Positions 25,506 to 33,654 of a stretch of DNA of 43,019 bases are shown in pieces. The stretch comes from Desulfobacterales bacterium. GTDB taxonomy: Bacteria; Desulfobacterota; Desulfobacteria; Desulfobacterales; JANQIE01. The notes beneath the pieces are model-generated. The model worked only from the letters and a program-made list of their open reading frames with translations. It was not told where the DNA came from and searched no databases. Position numbers and translations under genes: made by a program. Location of the stretch: assembly GCA_028282295.1 (NCBI GenBank), contig JANQIE010000188.1, positions 1 to 43,019 of the forward strand, written 5' to 3'. The first letter of the stretch is position 1; every line of letters begins with the position of its first letter.

Positions 25506-27986
25506 TTAGCCGCACTTGGAAAACCCGCAGAAGTGGCAGGTCATGCAGCCTTCTTCAAAACTGATGGTTTGTCCGCAGTCGGGACATTTTTCGCCCATCA
25601 GGCTTTGGTGGTAGCCGTTGTTCTTTTTGCGCCTGTCGCGCCCATACCGTTTTTCCAGCACACGGCTGATGGCATCCGGAATCGATAGCACCAGACCGCC
25701 CTCCTGAAAGACCGGATGTTCGCCGCCGATCCCTTTGAGTTGATCGACAATGTTGTCGACGGTAACACCGGCGCGAAAAGCAGTGGAGATCAGGCGGCCG
25801 ATGGCTTCGGTTTTGGCGGTAGTGGAGCGGCCTGATTTACCGATGGTGGCAAAGACTTCAAAGGGGCGACCGTTGTGTTCGGTGACCGTAACGTAAAGAT
25901 GTCCGTATCCGGTTTTCATTTTGGTGGTAAAGCCTTCCAATGTTTCCGGGCGATCCATCACACCGGCCTGTGCGTCGGCCTCCTGCTTTTCTTTCTCCGA
26001 AAAAGAGAGGACTTGATTTTCCTTGCTGCCGTCGCGGTAGATGGTGACCCCCTTGCAGCCGAGTTGGTAGGCCAGATCGTATATTCTGCGCACGTCGGCT
26101 TCCGTGGCTTCGTTGGGCAGGTTCACGGTTTTGGAGACGGCATTGTCGGTGTGCTTCTGAAAGGCGGCCTGCATTTTCACGTGCCATTCCGGCGTGACGT
26201 CATGAGCGGTAACAAACACCCGGCGCACGTCTTCAGGTATTTCTTCCATGTGGGCAATACTGCCGGTGCGGGCGATGGTGTCCATAAGGTCGGTGTTGTA
26301 AAAACCGCGTTCACGGGCCACATGCTCGAAATAGGGATTGACTTCCAGCAGCTTATCATTATCCATGACGTTGCGCACAAAGCTCAGCGCAAACAACGGT
26401 TCCACACCACTGGAGCAATTGGCGATGATGCTCAACGTGCCGGTGGGGGCGATGGTGGTGGTGGTGGCGTTGCGGAAGCGCCGCCCTTTCTTGTCTTTAT
26501 ACGTGCTCTTGTCAAAATTGGCAAAGACGCCGCGATCTTCGGCCAGGGCGGCTGAAGCCGCGTGAGATTCGCTCTGGATAAACCCCATGACTTCCTCGGC
26601 CGCCGTCAAACCGGCCGCCGAGTTGTACGGCAGGCCGAGTTGAAACAGCATGTCGGCAAATCCCATCACACCCAGGCCCACCTTGCGGTTACCGGTGACC
26701 ATGTCGGTGATGGCTTGCAACGGGTAGCGCGACATGTCGATGGTATCGTCCAGAAAGCGGACCGCCTGCCAAACGGTCTTTTTAAGCGCGGGATAATCGA
26801 TGGCGGCCTGACCGTCGACCCAGGTGACAAATTTAGCCAGATTGATCGAACCCAGATTGCAGGCTTCCATCGGCAACAACGGCTGTTCACCACACGGATT
26901 GGTGCTTTCAATGCTTCCGATCTCCGGCGTGGGATTGTCCCGGTTGATCACGTCCAGAAAGATAATACCCGGATCACCGTTCTCCCAGGCCTGCTTGACC
27001 AATGCCTTGTATACTTCGCCGGCATTGAGCTTTTCGATTACGACTTTGGTGTTCGGATCGATCAGTTCATAATCAGCCCCTGTCTCCACAGCCCGCATGA
27101 ACGTGTCGGTGACAGCCACGGAAATGTTGAAATTATTCAGGTCACCGTTTTTCTTCTTACTATAGATAAAATCCATAATATCCGGATGGTCAACATTGAG
27201 GATGGCCATGTTAGCTCCCCGGCGGGTGCCGCCCTGCTTCACCTGCTCGGTGGCGGTGTTGAAAATCTTCATAAAGGAAACCGGACCGGAAGCAATGCCG
27301 CCGGTGGTGCCGACCATGCTGTTTTGCGGGCGTACCCGCGAAAACGAAAAACCGGTGCCGCCCCCGGATTTATGAATGATCGCCGCATTTTTAAGGGTCT
27401 CGAAAATGCCGTCCATGCTGTCTTCCACCGGCAGCACAAAACAGGCGGCCAACTGCCCCAGGCGGCGCCCGGCGTTCATCAGGGTGGGCGAGTTGGGCAG
27501 AAAACGGCCTTCGGTCATCAAGCGGTAGAAAACGTCTTCCATTTCCTTGACGTCTTCGTCGGTGCCGTATTTCTTTTCAGCCTTGGCAATGTGCTGCGCC
27601 ACCCGGCGAAACATGCGGTCGGGCGACTCCACGATCTTGCCGTTTTTATCCTTGCGCAAATACCGCCGGCGCAGCACGGTTTTGGCGTTTTCCGACAAAT
27701 CAGGACCGTTTTTTATGAAAATCGATTTATCCAGGCGTACCGGCGCCGGTTTGCTCAAACCAAATTCGGCCAGTTTGGTTTCAATCAGCTTTTCAATTTC
27801 AGGCATGGTGATACGCCGCATCCTTCCGATCTCGTCGCGGACAAAGCGACTGATGTCGTGCGCTTTTTGGGAGTCGATGGCATTTTCCTTGATCAGGATG
27901 TTGGAAAACAGCCGGTCATCCAGCCGGTAGGCCTTTAAATCAAACTGTGCATTTTCCGTTACTAACACTTTTGCTCCTTGCCCCAT
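25506..27986 (-). CDS. nrdJ: B12-dependent (class II) ribonucleotide reductase NrdJ
   Basis: Adenosylcobalamin-dependent reduction of ribonucleotides for DNA synthesis, oxygen-independent. N-terminal residues 20-85 resemble an ATP-cone-like segment. The catalytic barrel shows FLPNSPTLMNAGRRLGQLAACFVLPVEDSM (first active-site Cys), TGFSFSRVRPQNS, NPCGEQPLLPMEACNLGSINL (radical Cys with Glu) and later APTGTLSIIANCSSGVEP. The C-terminus carries CPDCGQ and CHFCGFSKCG, a zinc and redox-cysteine tail. Length is 826 residues. ATG 27986 follows GAGGAGGGG. A 340-base leader upstream contains a palindrome overlapping TTGACA and a perfect hairpin. A cobalamin riboswitch lies farther upstream but serves another gene. 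Confidence 0.96.
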   Translation of the reverse strand: MGQGAKVLVTENAQFDLKAYRLDDRLFSNILIKENAIDSQKAHDISRFVRDEIGRMRRITMPEIEKLIETKLAEFGLSKPAPVRLDKSIFIKNGPDLSENAKTVLRRRYLRKDKNGKIVESPDRMFRRVAQHIAKAEKKYGTDEDVKEMEDVFYRLMTEGRFLPNSPTLMNAGRRLGQLAACFVLPVEDSMDGIFETLKNAAIIHKSGGGTGFSFSRVRPQNSMVGTTGGIASGPVSFMKIFNTATEQVKQGGTRRGANMAILNVDHPDIMDFIYSKKKNGDLNNFNISVAVTDTFMRAVETGADYELIDPNTKVVIEKLNAGEVYKALVKQAWENGDPGIIFLDVINRDNPTPEIGSIESTNPCGEQPLLPMEACNLGSINLAKFVTWVDGQAAIDYPALKKTVWQAVRFLDDTIDMSRYPLQAITDMVTGNRKVGLGVMGFADMLFQLGLPYNSAAGLTAAEEVMGFIQSESHAASAALAEDRGVFANFDKSTYKDKKGRRFRNATTTTIAPTGTLSIIANCSSGVEPLFALSFVRNVMDNDKLLEVNPYFEHVARERGFYNTDLMDTIARTGSIAHMEEIPEDVRRVFVTAHDVTPEWHVKMQAAFQKHTDNAVSKTVNLPNEATEADVRRIYDLAYQLGCKGVTIYRDGSKENQVLSFSEKEKQEADAQAGVMDRPETLEGFTTKMKTGYGHLYVTVTEHNGRPFEVFATIGKSGRSTTAKTEAIGRLISTAFRAGVTVDNIVDQLKGIGGEHPVFQEGGLVLSIPDAISRVLEKRYGRDRRKKNNGYHQSLMGEKCPDCGQTISFEEGCMTCHFCGFSKCG

Positions 27987-28222
27987 TGCCCCTCCTCAAA
28001 AAAAAACGATTATGGAAAAATTTACTGTCACCAGCCTGCAGCTACCTTAATAATAAGAATGATAAGCACATCATTTATATCCTGGAAGAGCCCCCCCATG
28101 TGGGGCAATGCAATACTCCCGGATTTTAAGGGAATAGATCCCCTTCACATGTCGTTTTGCTACAACACGTTGCGTACGCTACCAAGCGTCTTCAGCAGGA
28201 TTGATATTATAAGGTGAAAGGA

Positions 28223-28262
28223 TGAAGTATTTGCGAACATCGGAAGCTTCGCAAATACTTCA
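28223..28262. repeat. Perfect 15-bp hairpin in the nrdJ leader
   Basis: TGAAGTATTTGCGAA (28223-28237) and TTCGCAAATACTTCA (28248-28262) are exact inverted arms around a ten-base loop. There is no U-run on either side, so it is not a classical terminator. It lies about 240 bases before nrdJ in the putative transcript and could be an RNA element or a protein site. Confidence 0.6.
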
Positions 28263-28328
28263 ATGTGAATATCCGCTCTATATTCTAACCGAACGGGTTT
28301 TGATCATCATCCGCAGGAAATGACATTT

Positions 28329-28346
28329 CATACAATATATTGTATG
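28329..28346. promoter_or_regulatory. Palindromic operator overlapping a -35 box, NrdR-box-like
   Basis: The perfect 18-base palindrome CATACAATATATTGTATG begins inside a minus-strand TTGACA (-35). It resembles the NrdR repressor box (ACACTATATATAGTGT type) that controls ribonucleotide reductase genes, but NrdR boxes usually come in pairs about three turns apart and I find only one. It lies 343 bases upstream of nrdJ. A -10 cannot be fixed. Confidence 0.45.
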
Positions 28347-28515
28347 TCAAGACTTAATTGCCCCCAACACCTGCTATTTTGGTTTTTGATCCAAAACACA
28401 GATTCAGGCAGGCAATCGCCCCAAAACCAAAGTGGCGGCAAACTTGGACTACAAGAACATCAGCAACAAAAAATACCTGACAACCACGTCAAAAGACACC
28501 AAATCGACTTTGGTT

Positions 28516-28776
28516 TCAGCCGCACAACCGCATCTGTTGCCCGGTCAACTCAAGGCGCCCCGGAGCCGTGTAACGGGCCATGCGGCAATCGATATGCTGC
28601 ATCCCTTTGGCAATCAAGGCCCACCAGGCATCGGCAATTTCGAAATGGCCGGCTCGACGGGCAATCACTTCAATCCGGTCAACGGGCAGTTTCAATGCCC
28701 GCACATCCTTTTCAGGATCGCTGGCCGATTGCAGCTCGGCATCACCCACCACGTAAATAATGGTTCCACATTTCAT
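28516..28776 (-). CDS. Unknown small protein under a cobalamin riboswitch
   Basis: An 86-residue soluble protein starting MKCGTIIYVVGDAELQ, with a following acidic helix and a conserved-looking middle (VDRIEVIARRAGHFEIADAWWALIAKG). I do not recognise the family. ATG 28776 follows AAAGGAGTG at ideal spacing. Upstream on the same strand are a terminator (28848-28885) and a cobalamin riboswitch (29065-29292), so its expression should fall when B12 is plentiful. It has three cysteines and no membrane segment. A role in B12 supply or in replacing a B12-dependent function is an inference from this control only. Confidence 0.8.
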   Translation of the reverse strand: MKCGTIIYVVGDAELQSASDPEKDVRALKLPVDRIEVIARRAGHFEIADAWWALIAKGMQHIDCRMARYTAPGRLELTGQQMRLCG

Positions 28777-28847
28777 GTGTCACTCCTTTCATCGGTTGTG
28801 ATCGATCCCGCCGCCTGCCATACAGGACGAAGCTCCGGACTTAAAAC

Positions 28848-28885
28848 AAAAAAACCCTTCAAGCGATTGAACAATGCTTGAAGGG
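28848..28885 (-). terminator. Terminator of the cobalamin riboswitch leader
   Basis: A perfect ten-base stem CCCTTCAAGC / GCTTGAAGGG (28855-28864 and 28876-28885) has a run of seven Us on the minus strand (A-run 28848-28854). It lies between the riboswitch aptamer and the 86-residue gene, as expected for an expression platform, although about 180 bases separate it from the aptamer. Confidence 0.8.
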
Positions 28886-28913
28886 CGGCACCCGGATTTT
28901 CCGGCCCTTAGCG

Positions 28914-28958
28914 AGTGCCCATCCGGAAATGGTAGATTTTGGTTTCCGGATGGACACT
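28914..28958. repeat. Palindromic repeat (copy B) inside the riboswitch leader
   Basis: AGTGCCCATCCGGAAA (28914-28929) and TTTCCGGATGGACACT (28943-28958) form a hairpin with one mismatch and a 13-base loop containing TAGATTTTGG. The pairing extends outward through CTTAGCG/CTAGCGAG-like sequence. It lies between the cobalamin aptamer and its terminator. It is the same family as 25156-25321 and 36826-36864. Confidence 0.75.
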
Positions 28959-29064
28959 AGCGAGAATTTTCCCAAACAGCCTGGTCTGCGAACGCGCCAA
29001 GCGGTCCTGGAATCCTCTCGGCATTGCATTTAAGTCGCTCCGCAAAAACGCAACACGCACACCA

Positions 29065-29292
29065 TCAAGGCAGGTCTTCTGACTTCCCCGTTTTTTAGTT
29101 GCCTTCCCAGCCGATTGCGGCCAGTGACAATATTTCGGTACTGCTTGCTGCTTGCGCAGCCACCTACTAAAAAACGCTTTTCCAATAGAAAAGACAGGGT
29201 CACAGCGGCGGGACCGTTCCAGATTTACACTGAATTCCCTTTTCAGCCCGAGCCGGCCGTGCAATGACGCAACCGCCGGTCCAGGCGCCTCG
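29065..29292 (-). promoter_or_regulatory. Cobalamin riboswitch
   Basis: Adenosylcobalamin-sensing RNA of the RF00174 type. In RNA order on the minus strand: GGGAATTCAGTGTAAATCTG, then ACGGTCCCGCCGCTGTGA (29199-29240), then GTCACTGGCC and GGGAAGGCAAC, and the 3' hallmark GGAAGTCAGAAGACCTGCC (29069-29087). All conserved aptamer blocks are in the right order and spacing. It is read toward the unknown 86-residue gene. Coordinates of the 5' end are approximate. Confidence 0.92.
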
Positions 29293-29330
29293 ACGGAATT
29301 GAGAAAAAACTCAATTTCGATATATCTGCA

Positions 29331-29360
29331 TCCCTAACACGCAACATTTAGTATCGTCAA
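29331..29360 (-). promoter_or_regulatory. Possible promoter of the riboswitch transcript
   Basis: On the minus strand TTGACG (29355-29360), an 18-base spacer and a weak TAGGGA (29331-29336) precede the aptamer. The -10 is poor. An AATTGAG-AAAAAA-CTCAATT hairpin (29299-29318 region) lies between it and the aptamer. Confidence 0.3.
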
Positions 29361-29540
29361 ATCATTATTTGCCACATCTTGTTGACCGGACTGCCCACCA
29401 CCAGTCGATCCAAAACCGCGCCGCAGGCCTCCACCCACCTTCAAGATTTAGGCCCATTTGTTTCTTGAATCATTTTTTTCTTCTTCTGGTTATTTTGAAG
29501 CTATAGGGTGTTCAGTTACTGTAGCGCATTCATTATTTCC

Positions 29541-29570
29541 TTGACACGTTCAGCGGCCTTTACCTATGGT
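29541..29570 (+). promoter_or_regulatory. Promoter of prpE
   Basis: A perfect TTGACA (29541-29546), an 18-base spacer and TATGGT (29565-29570) predict transcription from about 29577, some 40 bases before the ATG and 25 before the ribosome site AAGGAGGG (29603-29610). No operator or riboswitch is visible on this strand. Confidence 0.5.
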
Positions 29571-29616
29571 ACTAAGTGCAGGTTTTTTAACTTTAACGCG
29601 ACAAGGAGGGGCAGCC

Positions 29617-31521
29617 ATGTCAAACAAGTACGACGAAGCATACAAACGCAGCATTGCGGATCCGAACGGCTTCTGGGGCGAAGCCGCCGCCGACTGCCAC
29701 TGGTATGAAAAATGGGATCGGGTGCTCGACGACAGCAATCCGCCGTTTTACCGCTGGTTCAAGGGCGGGGTTATCAACAGTTGCTACAATGCGCTCGACC
29801 ATCACATCGAAAACGGGCTGGGGGATCAAAATGCACTGATCTACGACAGCCCGGTTACCGATACCATTAAAAGCTATACCTACAGCGAACTGCGCGATGA
29901 AACCGCCCTGTTTGCCGGGGCCCTGGCCGACCAGGGGGTGCGCAAGGGCGACCGGGTGCTGATCTATATGCCGATGATCCCCCAGGCGGCCATCGCCATG
30001 CTGGCGTGCGCGCGGCTGGGTGCGGTGCACTCGGTGGTCTTTGGCGGATTTGCCGCCAACGAACTGGCCACGCGGATCAACGACGCCAAACCCAAGGTCA
30101 TCGTTTCAGCCTCCTGCGGCATCGAGGTGGCCAAGGTAATTGCCTACAAACCGCTGCTCGACGAAGCCATCGACCTGGCGGCGAGCAAACCGGACAAATG
30201 CGTTATCTTCCAGCGCCCCATGAAAACCGCCACCATGATCGCCGGGCGCGATATCGATTGGGGCGACGCCACGGCCGCCGCCCAACCGGCCGACTGCGTG
30301 CCGGTGGCGGCCACCGACCCGCTGTACATTTTATATACTTCCGGCACCACGGGCCAGCCCAAGGGGGTTGTGCGCGACAACGGCGGGCATGTGGTGGCGC
30401 TCAAGTGGACCATGAAAAACATCTACAATGTGGACCGGGGCGATGTCTACTGGGCCGCATCGGACGTGGGCTGGGTGGTAGGCCACTCTTATATTGTTTA
30501 CGGCCCGCTGTTCAGGGGCTGCACCACCGTGCTGTTCGAAGGCAAACCGGTGGGAACCCCCGATGCCGGCGTGTTCTGGCGGGTAATTTCCCAACACAAG
30601 GTCAAATGCATGTTCACCGCGCCCACCGCGTTTCGGGCCATCAAACGGGAAGACCCGGACGCCAGGCTGATGGCCGATTACGATCTGTCGAATTTTAAAA
30701 CGCTCTTTCTGGCCGGCGAACGGACCGATCCGGACACCTTGCAGTGGGCCGAAAAATCGCTCAAGGTGCCGGTGATCGATCACTGGTGGCAAACCGAAAC
30801 CGGCTGGGCCATCGCCGCCAACTGCATGGGGCTGCATCATTTTGAAGTCAAACCCGGCTCACCCACCAAAGCCGCGCCGGGCTGGAACCTGCAGGTGGTC
30901 GACGAATCGAGCAACCCGGTTCCGGCCGGCCAGATCGGGGCACTGGTAGTCAAGCTGCCGCTGCCGCCGGGCACCCTGCCGACCTTGTGGAACAACGACG
31001 ACCGGTTCATCGAATCGTACATGAGCGAGTTTCCCGGATTTTACAAAACCGCCGACGCCGGCTTCATCGACGAAAACGGTTATGTGTTCGTGATGTCCCG
31101 CACCGACGACATTATCAACGTGGCCGGACACCGCTTAAGTACCGGGGCCATGGAAGAGGTTCTGGCCGACCACCCGGACGTGGCCGAGTGTGCCGTGTTG
31201 GGCGTGGAAGACAGCCTCAAGGGACAAGTGCCGGTGGGTTTTCTGGTGCTCAACGCGGGCACATCCCGCGAGCAATCCGAAATTATCGGCGAAGTAATTC
31301 AGATGGTGCGCGGCCGCATCGGGCCGGTGGCGTCGTTCAAAAAGGCCACGGTGGTCAAACGGCTGCCCAAGACCCGTTCGGGCAAGATCCTGCGCGGCAC
31401 CATCCAGAAGATCGCCGACAACCAGGATTACAAAGTACCGGCCACCATCGATGATCCCACGATTCTCGGCGAAATGGAGCAGGCCCTGACCGGCATCGGA
31501 CTGGCCAAAGCGCGCAAATAG
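29617..31521 (+). CDS. prpE: Propionyl-CoA synthetase (PrpE-like, AMP-forming)
   Basis: Activates propionate, or acetate less well, to the CoA thioester through an acyl-adenylate. ATG 29617 follows AAGGAGGG. The N-terminus has the ACAS_N block FWGEAA and WYEKWDRVLDDSNPPFYRWF. The P-loop is ILYTSGTTGQPKGVVR (near 245-260). WWQTETGW follows near 390 and the A8 region SRTDDIINVAGHRLSTGAMEEVL near 495. The acetylatable lysine is in PKTRSGKILR near 590. Length is 634 residues. The phrase DHWWQTETG with the following Gly/Ala pattern is PrpE-like rather than Acs-like, but acetyl-CoA synthetase activity cannot be excluded. A terminator follows at 31547. Confidence 0.92.
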   Translation: MSNKYDEAYKRSIADPNGFWGEAAADCHWYEKWDRVLDDSNPPFYRWFKGGVINSCYNALDHHIENGLGDQNALIYDSPVTDTIKSYTYSELRDETALFAGALADQGVRKGDRVLIYMPMIPQAAIAMLACARLGAVHSVVFGGFAANELATRINDAKPKVIVSASCGIEVAKVIAYKPLLDEAIDLAASKPDKCVIFQRPMKTATMIAGRDIDWGDATAAAQPADCVPVAATDPLYILYTSGTTGQPKGVVRDNGGHVVALKWTMKNIYNVDRGDVYWAASDVGWVVGHSYIVYGPLFRGCTTVLFEGKPVGTPDAGVFWRVISQHKVKCMFTAPTAFRAIKREDPDARLMADYDLSNFKTLFLAGERTDPDTLQWAEKSLKVPVIDHWWQTETGWAIAANCMGLHHFEVKPGSPTKAAPGWNLQVVDESSNPVPAGQIGALVVKLPLPPGTLPTLWNNDDRFIESYMSEFPGFYKTADAGFIDENGYVFVMSRTDDIINVAGHRLSTGAMEEVLADHPDVAECAVLGVEDSLKGQVPVGFLVLNAGTSREQSEIIGEVIQMVRGRIGPVASFKKATVVKRLPKTRSGKILRGTIQKIADNQDYKVPATIDDPTILGEMEQALTGIGLAKARK

Positions 31522-31546
31522 ATGCTTTACCGACAGCTATAAACAG

Positions 31547-31583
31547 ACGGCCCGGTCACCGCACCGAGTGATCGGGCCGTTTT
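31547..31583 (+). terminator. Terminator after prpE
   Basis: ACGGCCCG-TCAC pairs with GTGA-CGGGCCGT (31547-31580, small internal mismatches), followed by TTTT on the plus strand. It lies 25 bases after the prpE stop codon and overlaps the 3' end of the convergent ceramidase-like gene. Confidence 0.78.
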
Positions 31584-32341
31584 GCCTGCGCGCGTAATCG
31601 ACGGCGCAACATGTCCACCAGCGCGTAAGCACCGACCGCCGCAATCACATGTTTGAGGGTGTGCCCGCTCACCACTTTCAAAAACGCCAGCACCGGTGCA
31701 TCCAACACTTCGGCGATCTTGGCAAATCCATACGCGACAATCAGCAGAACAATCGCCCGCGTAAAATGGGGCGGCTTAGGGTACAGCCCCAACATCACCA
31801 CTGTCAGCCCGATTGGTAAAAACTGGACCAGAACATAAATACGCAAATCGCCATACCCCTGCCCCTCACTCCAACGCCAGTAAATCACACTGGCCGCGCC
31901 AACCACCAGAAGCGGTAGCAGCGCGAACAGCGACAAACGACGATGCACCATTTCCGCCAACATGGCGCTGAAAAAGCCGGTAAAGGCAATGGTCATCGGC
32001 AGGCGATCCCAAAACAGCGTCGCGTTGTCGGGGCTGATATGGTAGTAGCCCGACCCGATGCCGGTCAAAATCAACCCCACGAAAAACAGGCCGTAAAAAA
32101 TACCGACATCATTCACGGGCGGTTCGGATCTATGTTTGAAAATAACCGTCAATCCGAGACCGCCAACGAGAACAAACGCGAGGTTGGAGAGCACATTCAA
32201 GGCGTTGGGGATCCCCCCAAAGGTGCGGTCATCGGCAAATCGGTGGTAAGCCGGATCCTGGCTCAACGGTTCGACGCCCAGCATCGTTCCCGCAATTGCG
32301 GCCAGGGCCGCCCCCCCTAAAATAATGGTACGCTTGTCCAT
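31556..32341 (-). CDS. Ceramidase-like seven-helix membrane hydrolase (CREST superfamily)
   Basis: A 261-residue protein with about seven hydrophobic helices. The metal-hydrolase residues of the alkaline ceramidase/PAQR (CREST) superfamily are placed as expected: Ser97 and His101 in GIGSGYYH, Asp112 in FWDRLPM, and His227 and His231 in SGHTLKH. The substrate is unknown; eukaryotic relatives cleave the amide bond of ceramides. It starts seven bases after the histidine kinase stop codon, so it is the last gene of the CpxP-like/regulator/kinase operon. This suggests lipid remodelling as part of an envelope response. Confidence 0.82.
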   Translation of the reverse strand: MDKRTIILGGAALAAIAGTMLGVEPLSQDPAYHRFADDRTFGGIPNALNVLSNLAFVLVGGLGLTVIFKHRSEPPVNDVGIFYGLFFVGLILTGIGSGYYHISPDNATLFWDRLPMTIAFTGFFSAMLAEMVHRRLSLFALLPLLVVGAASVIYWRWSEGQGYGDLRIYVLVQFLPIGLTVVMLGLYPKPPHFTRAIVLLIVAYGFAKIAEVLDAPVLAFLKVVSGHTLKHVIAAVGAYALVDMLRRRLRAQAKRPDHSVR

Positions 32342-32348
32342 TTTTCCC

Positions 32349-33653
32349 TTAAAGTAACAGCCGCACCGTCACAGTCGTTCCCCGCTCCGGCGTGCTTTCA
32401 ATCTCAATGTGCCCCCCATGGGCCTCCACAATGGTTTTGCACAGATTCAGGCCCAAGCCATACCCCCCGGTGCGTTTGGACCGGGATTTATCCACCCGGT
32501 AGAATGGTTCGAAAATATGGGGCAGGTCCTCGGCCGGGATACCGATGCCGTGGTCAGTGACAGCAACCACCGCCCAACCGGCGCGGCCTTGCAGCCGCAC
32601 CTGCACCGGGCCGCTGTCAGCTTCGGAGTATTTCAAGGCATTGCTGAACAGATTCTTGAACACCGTGCGCAGCAATTCCGGTTCGCCGCTCACTGTCACG
32701 CCGTCCGGCACATGCAATTGCAAACCCGGCGCTTGCGGGTAAAGGCCGGCCACCTCGCGAATCAGATCGCCCAGCAAAACCGCTTGCCGCTTCAAATCGC
32801 CGTTGACGTTGCGCAGCCGCGCCGTCTCCAGGATTTCAGTAACCATTTGCTCCATTTCAAGCACATCGGCCTGCAAATTAGCCTTGACCTTGCCGTCGGC
32901 CAAAAACTCCAGGGCGACCTTCATGCGCGTAATCGGGGTGCGCAGTTCGTGACTGACATCCAGCATAAGTTGCTCGCGTGCATGCAACATCCGTCCGATG
33001 CGCTGGGTCATTTCGTTAAAGGCGGCCGCCAGGTCGCCCAATTCATCCTTGCGCCGGATCGGTACCCGGTGGTCCAACCGGCCCTCGCCCACCCTGCGCG
33101 CGCCCTCTTTCAGCAGCGCCAGCGGTTTGAGCAGACGACGCAGGACCAAAAAAGCAACAAGTAAAATAAGAGAGAGCAAAAAAAGCAACTGGATCACATG
33201 GCCGTGTTCCACCAGCCGTTTCCTGAAATCATCGGCCAGCGCCAGGGTAAACACGCCGGCATCGGTCCGAACCGTTATGAAATGACGCTCGCGATAATGG
33301 GCGATCTGCGTGTTGCCCTGGGAATAGATCAGCCTCAAGCGGCCCTTTTGACCCGGCGAGCTGTTGGAAGTAGTTGCCCACTGCCCAGCGGGACCGCGAA
33401 ACCAGATATCGATGCCGTGCGTCCGCGCAATCACGCGGGCGCGCTCCGGATCAGGCGGGGTGCCCACATCATCGACAATATAACCGGCATAGGCAATGAG
33501 ATTATTTTTGAACGTCGTGCGGCCGGCGGATTTGAATACCTGACGGAAAAAGACAAACACCGCCAGATTGATAAAAATACCGGCAATGAAAATCACCAGG
33601 AGCAACACCGCGAAGACGGAGCGAAATGCACACCTGAACCGTTGCAGGGCCAT
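32349..33653 (-). CDS. Sensor histidine kinase (CpxA/RstB-like)
   Basis: Inner-membrane kinase. ATG 33653 lies one base after the regulator's stop codon behind a GTGAGG site; the frame upstream is not used. Membrane helices at about residues 12-38 and 154-174 enclose a periplasmic sensor of some 115 residues. A HAMP linker follows (PLALLKEGARRVGEGRLDHRV), then the HisKA motif DVSHELRTPITRMK with phospho-acceptor His235. The ATPase boxes are NLFSNALKYS (N), DHGIGIP (G1), IFEPFYRVD (F) and TGGYGLGLNLCK (G2). Length is 434 residues. It pairs with the adjacent OmpR-type regulator and CpxP-like lipoprotein. Confidence 0.94.
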   Translation of the reverse strand: MALQRFRCAFRSVFAVLLLVIFIAGIFINLAVFVFFRQVFKSAGRTTFKNNLIAYAGYIVDDVGTPPDPERARVIARTHGIDIWFRGPAGQWATTSNSSPGQKGRLRLIYSQGNTQIAHYRERHFITVRTDAGVFTLALADDFRKRLVEHGHVIQLLFLLSLILLVAFLVLRRLLKPLALLKEGARRVGEGRLDHRVPIRRKDELGDLAAAFNEMTQRIGRMLHAREQLMLDVSHELRTPITRMKVALEFLADGKVKANLQADVLEMEQMVTEILETARLRNVNGDLKRQAVLLGDLIREVAGLYPQAPGLQLHVPDGVTVSGEPELLRTVFKNLFSNALKYSEADSGPVQVRLQGRAGWAVVAVTDHGIGIPAEDLPHIFEPFYRVDKSRSKRTGGYGLGLNLCKTIVEAHGGHIEIESTPERGTTVTVRLLL

Positions 33654-33654
33654 G

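Larger units (their letters stand above)
27987..28515. other. Long leader region of nrdJ
   Basis: No gene. On the minus strand it holds a possible promoter with an overlapping palindrome (28329-28346), a 15-base-pair hairpin (28223-28262), a short C/G hairpin near 28090 (GCCCCACATGGGG) and the ribosome site of nrdJ. On the plus strand I see nothing convincing. Confidence 0.5.

Noticed and set aside
26562-27938. 458-codon plus-strand frame opposite nrdJ
   Set aside because: Antisense shadow of nrdJ; no start signals or domains.
28908-29264. 118-codon minus-strand frame
   Set aside because: It runs through the cobalamin riboswitch and repeat copy B; the conserved RNA explains the sequence.
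29065-29292. Cobalamin riboswitch as the regulator of prpE
   Set aside because: The aptamer is on the minus strand and points away from prpE, which has its own plus-strand promoter.
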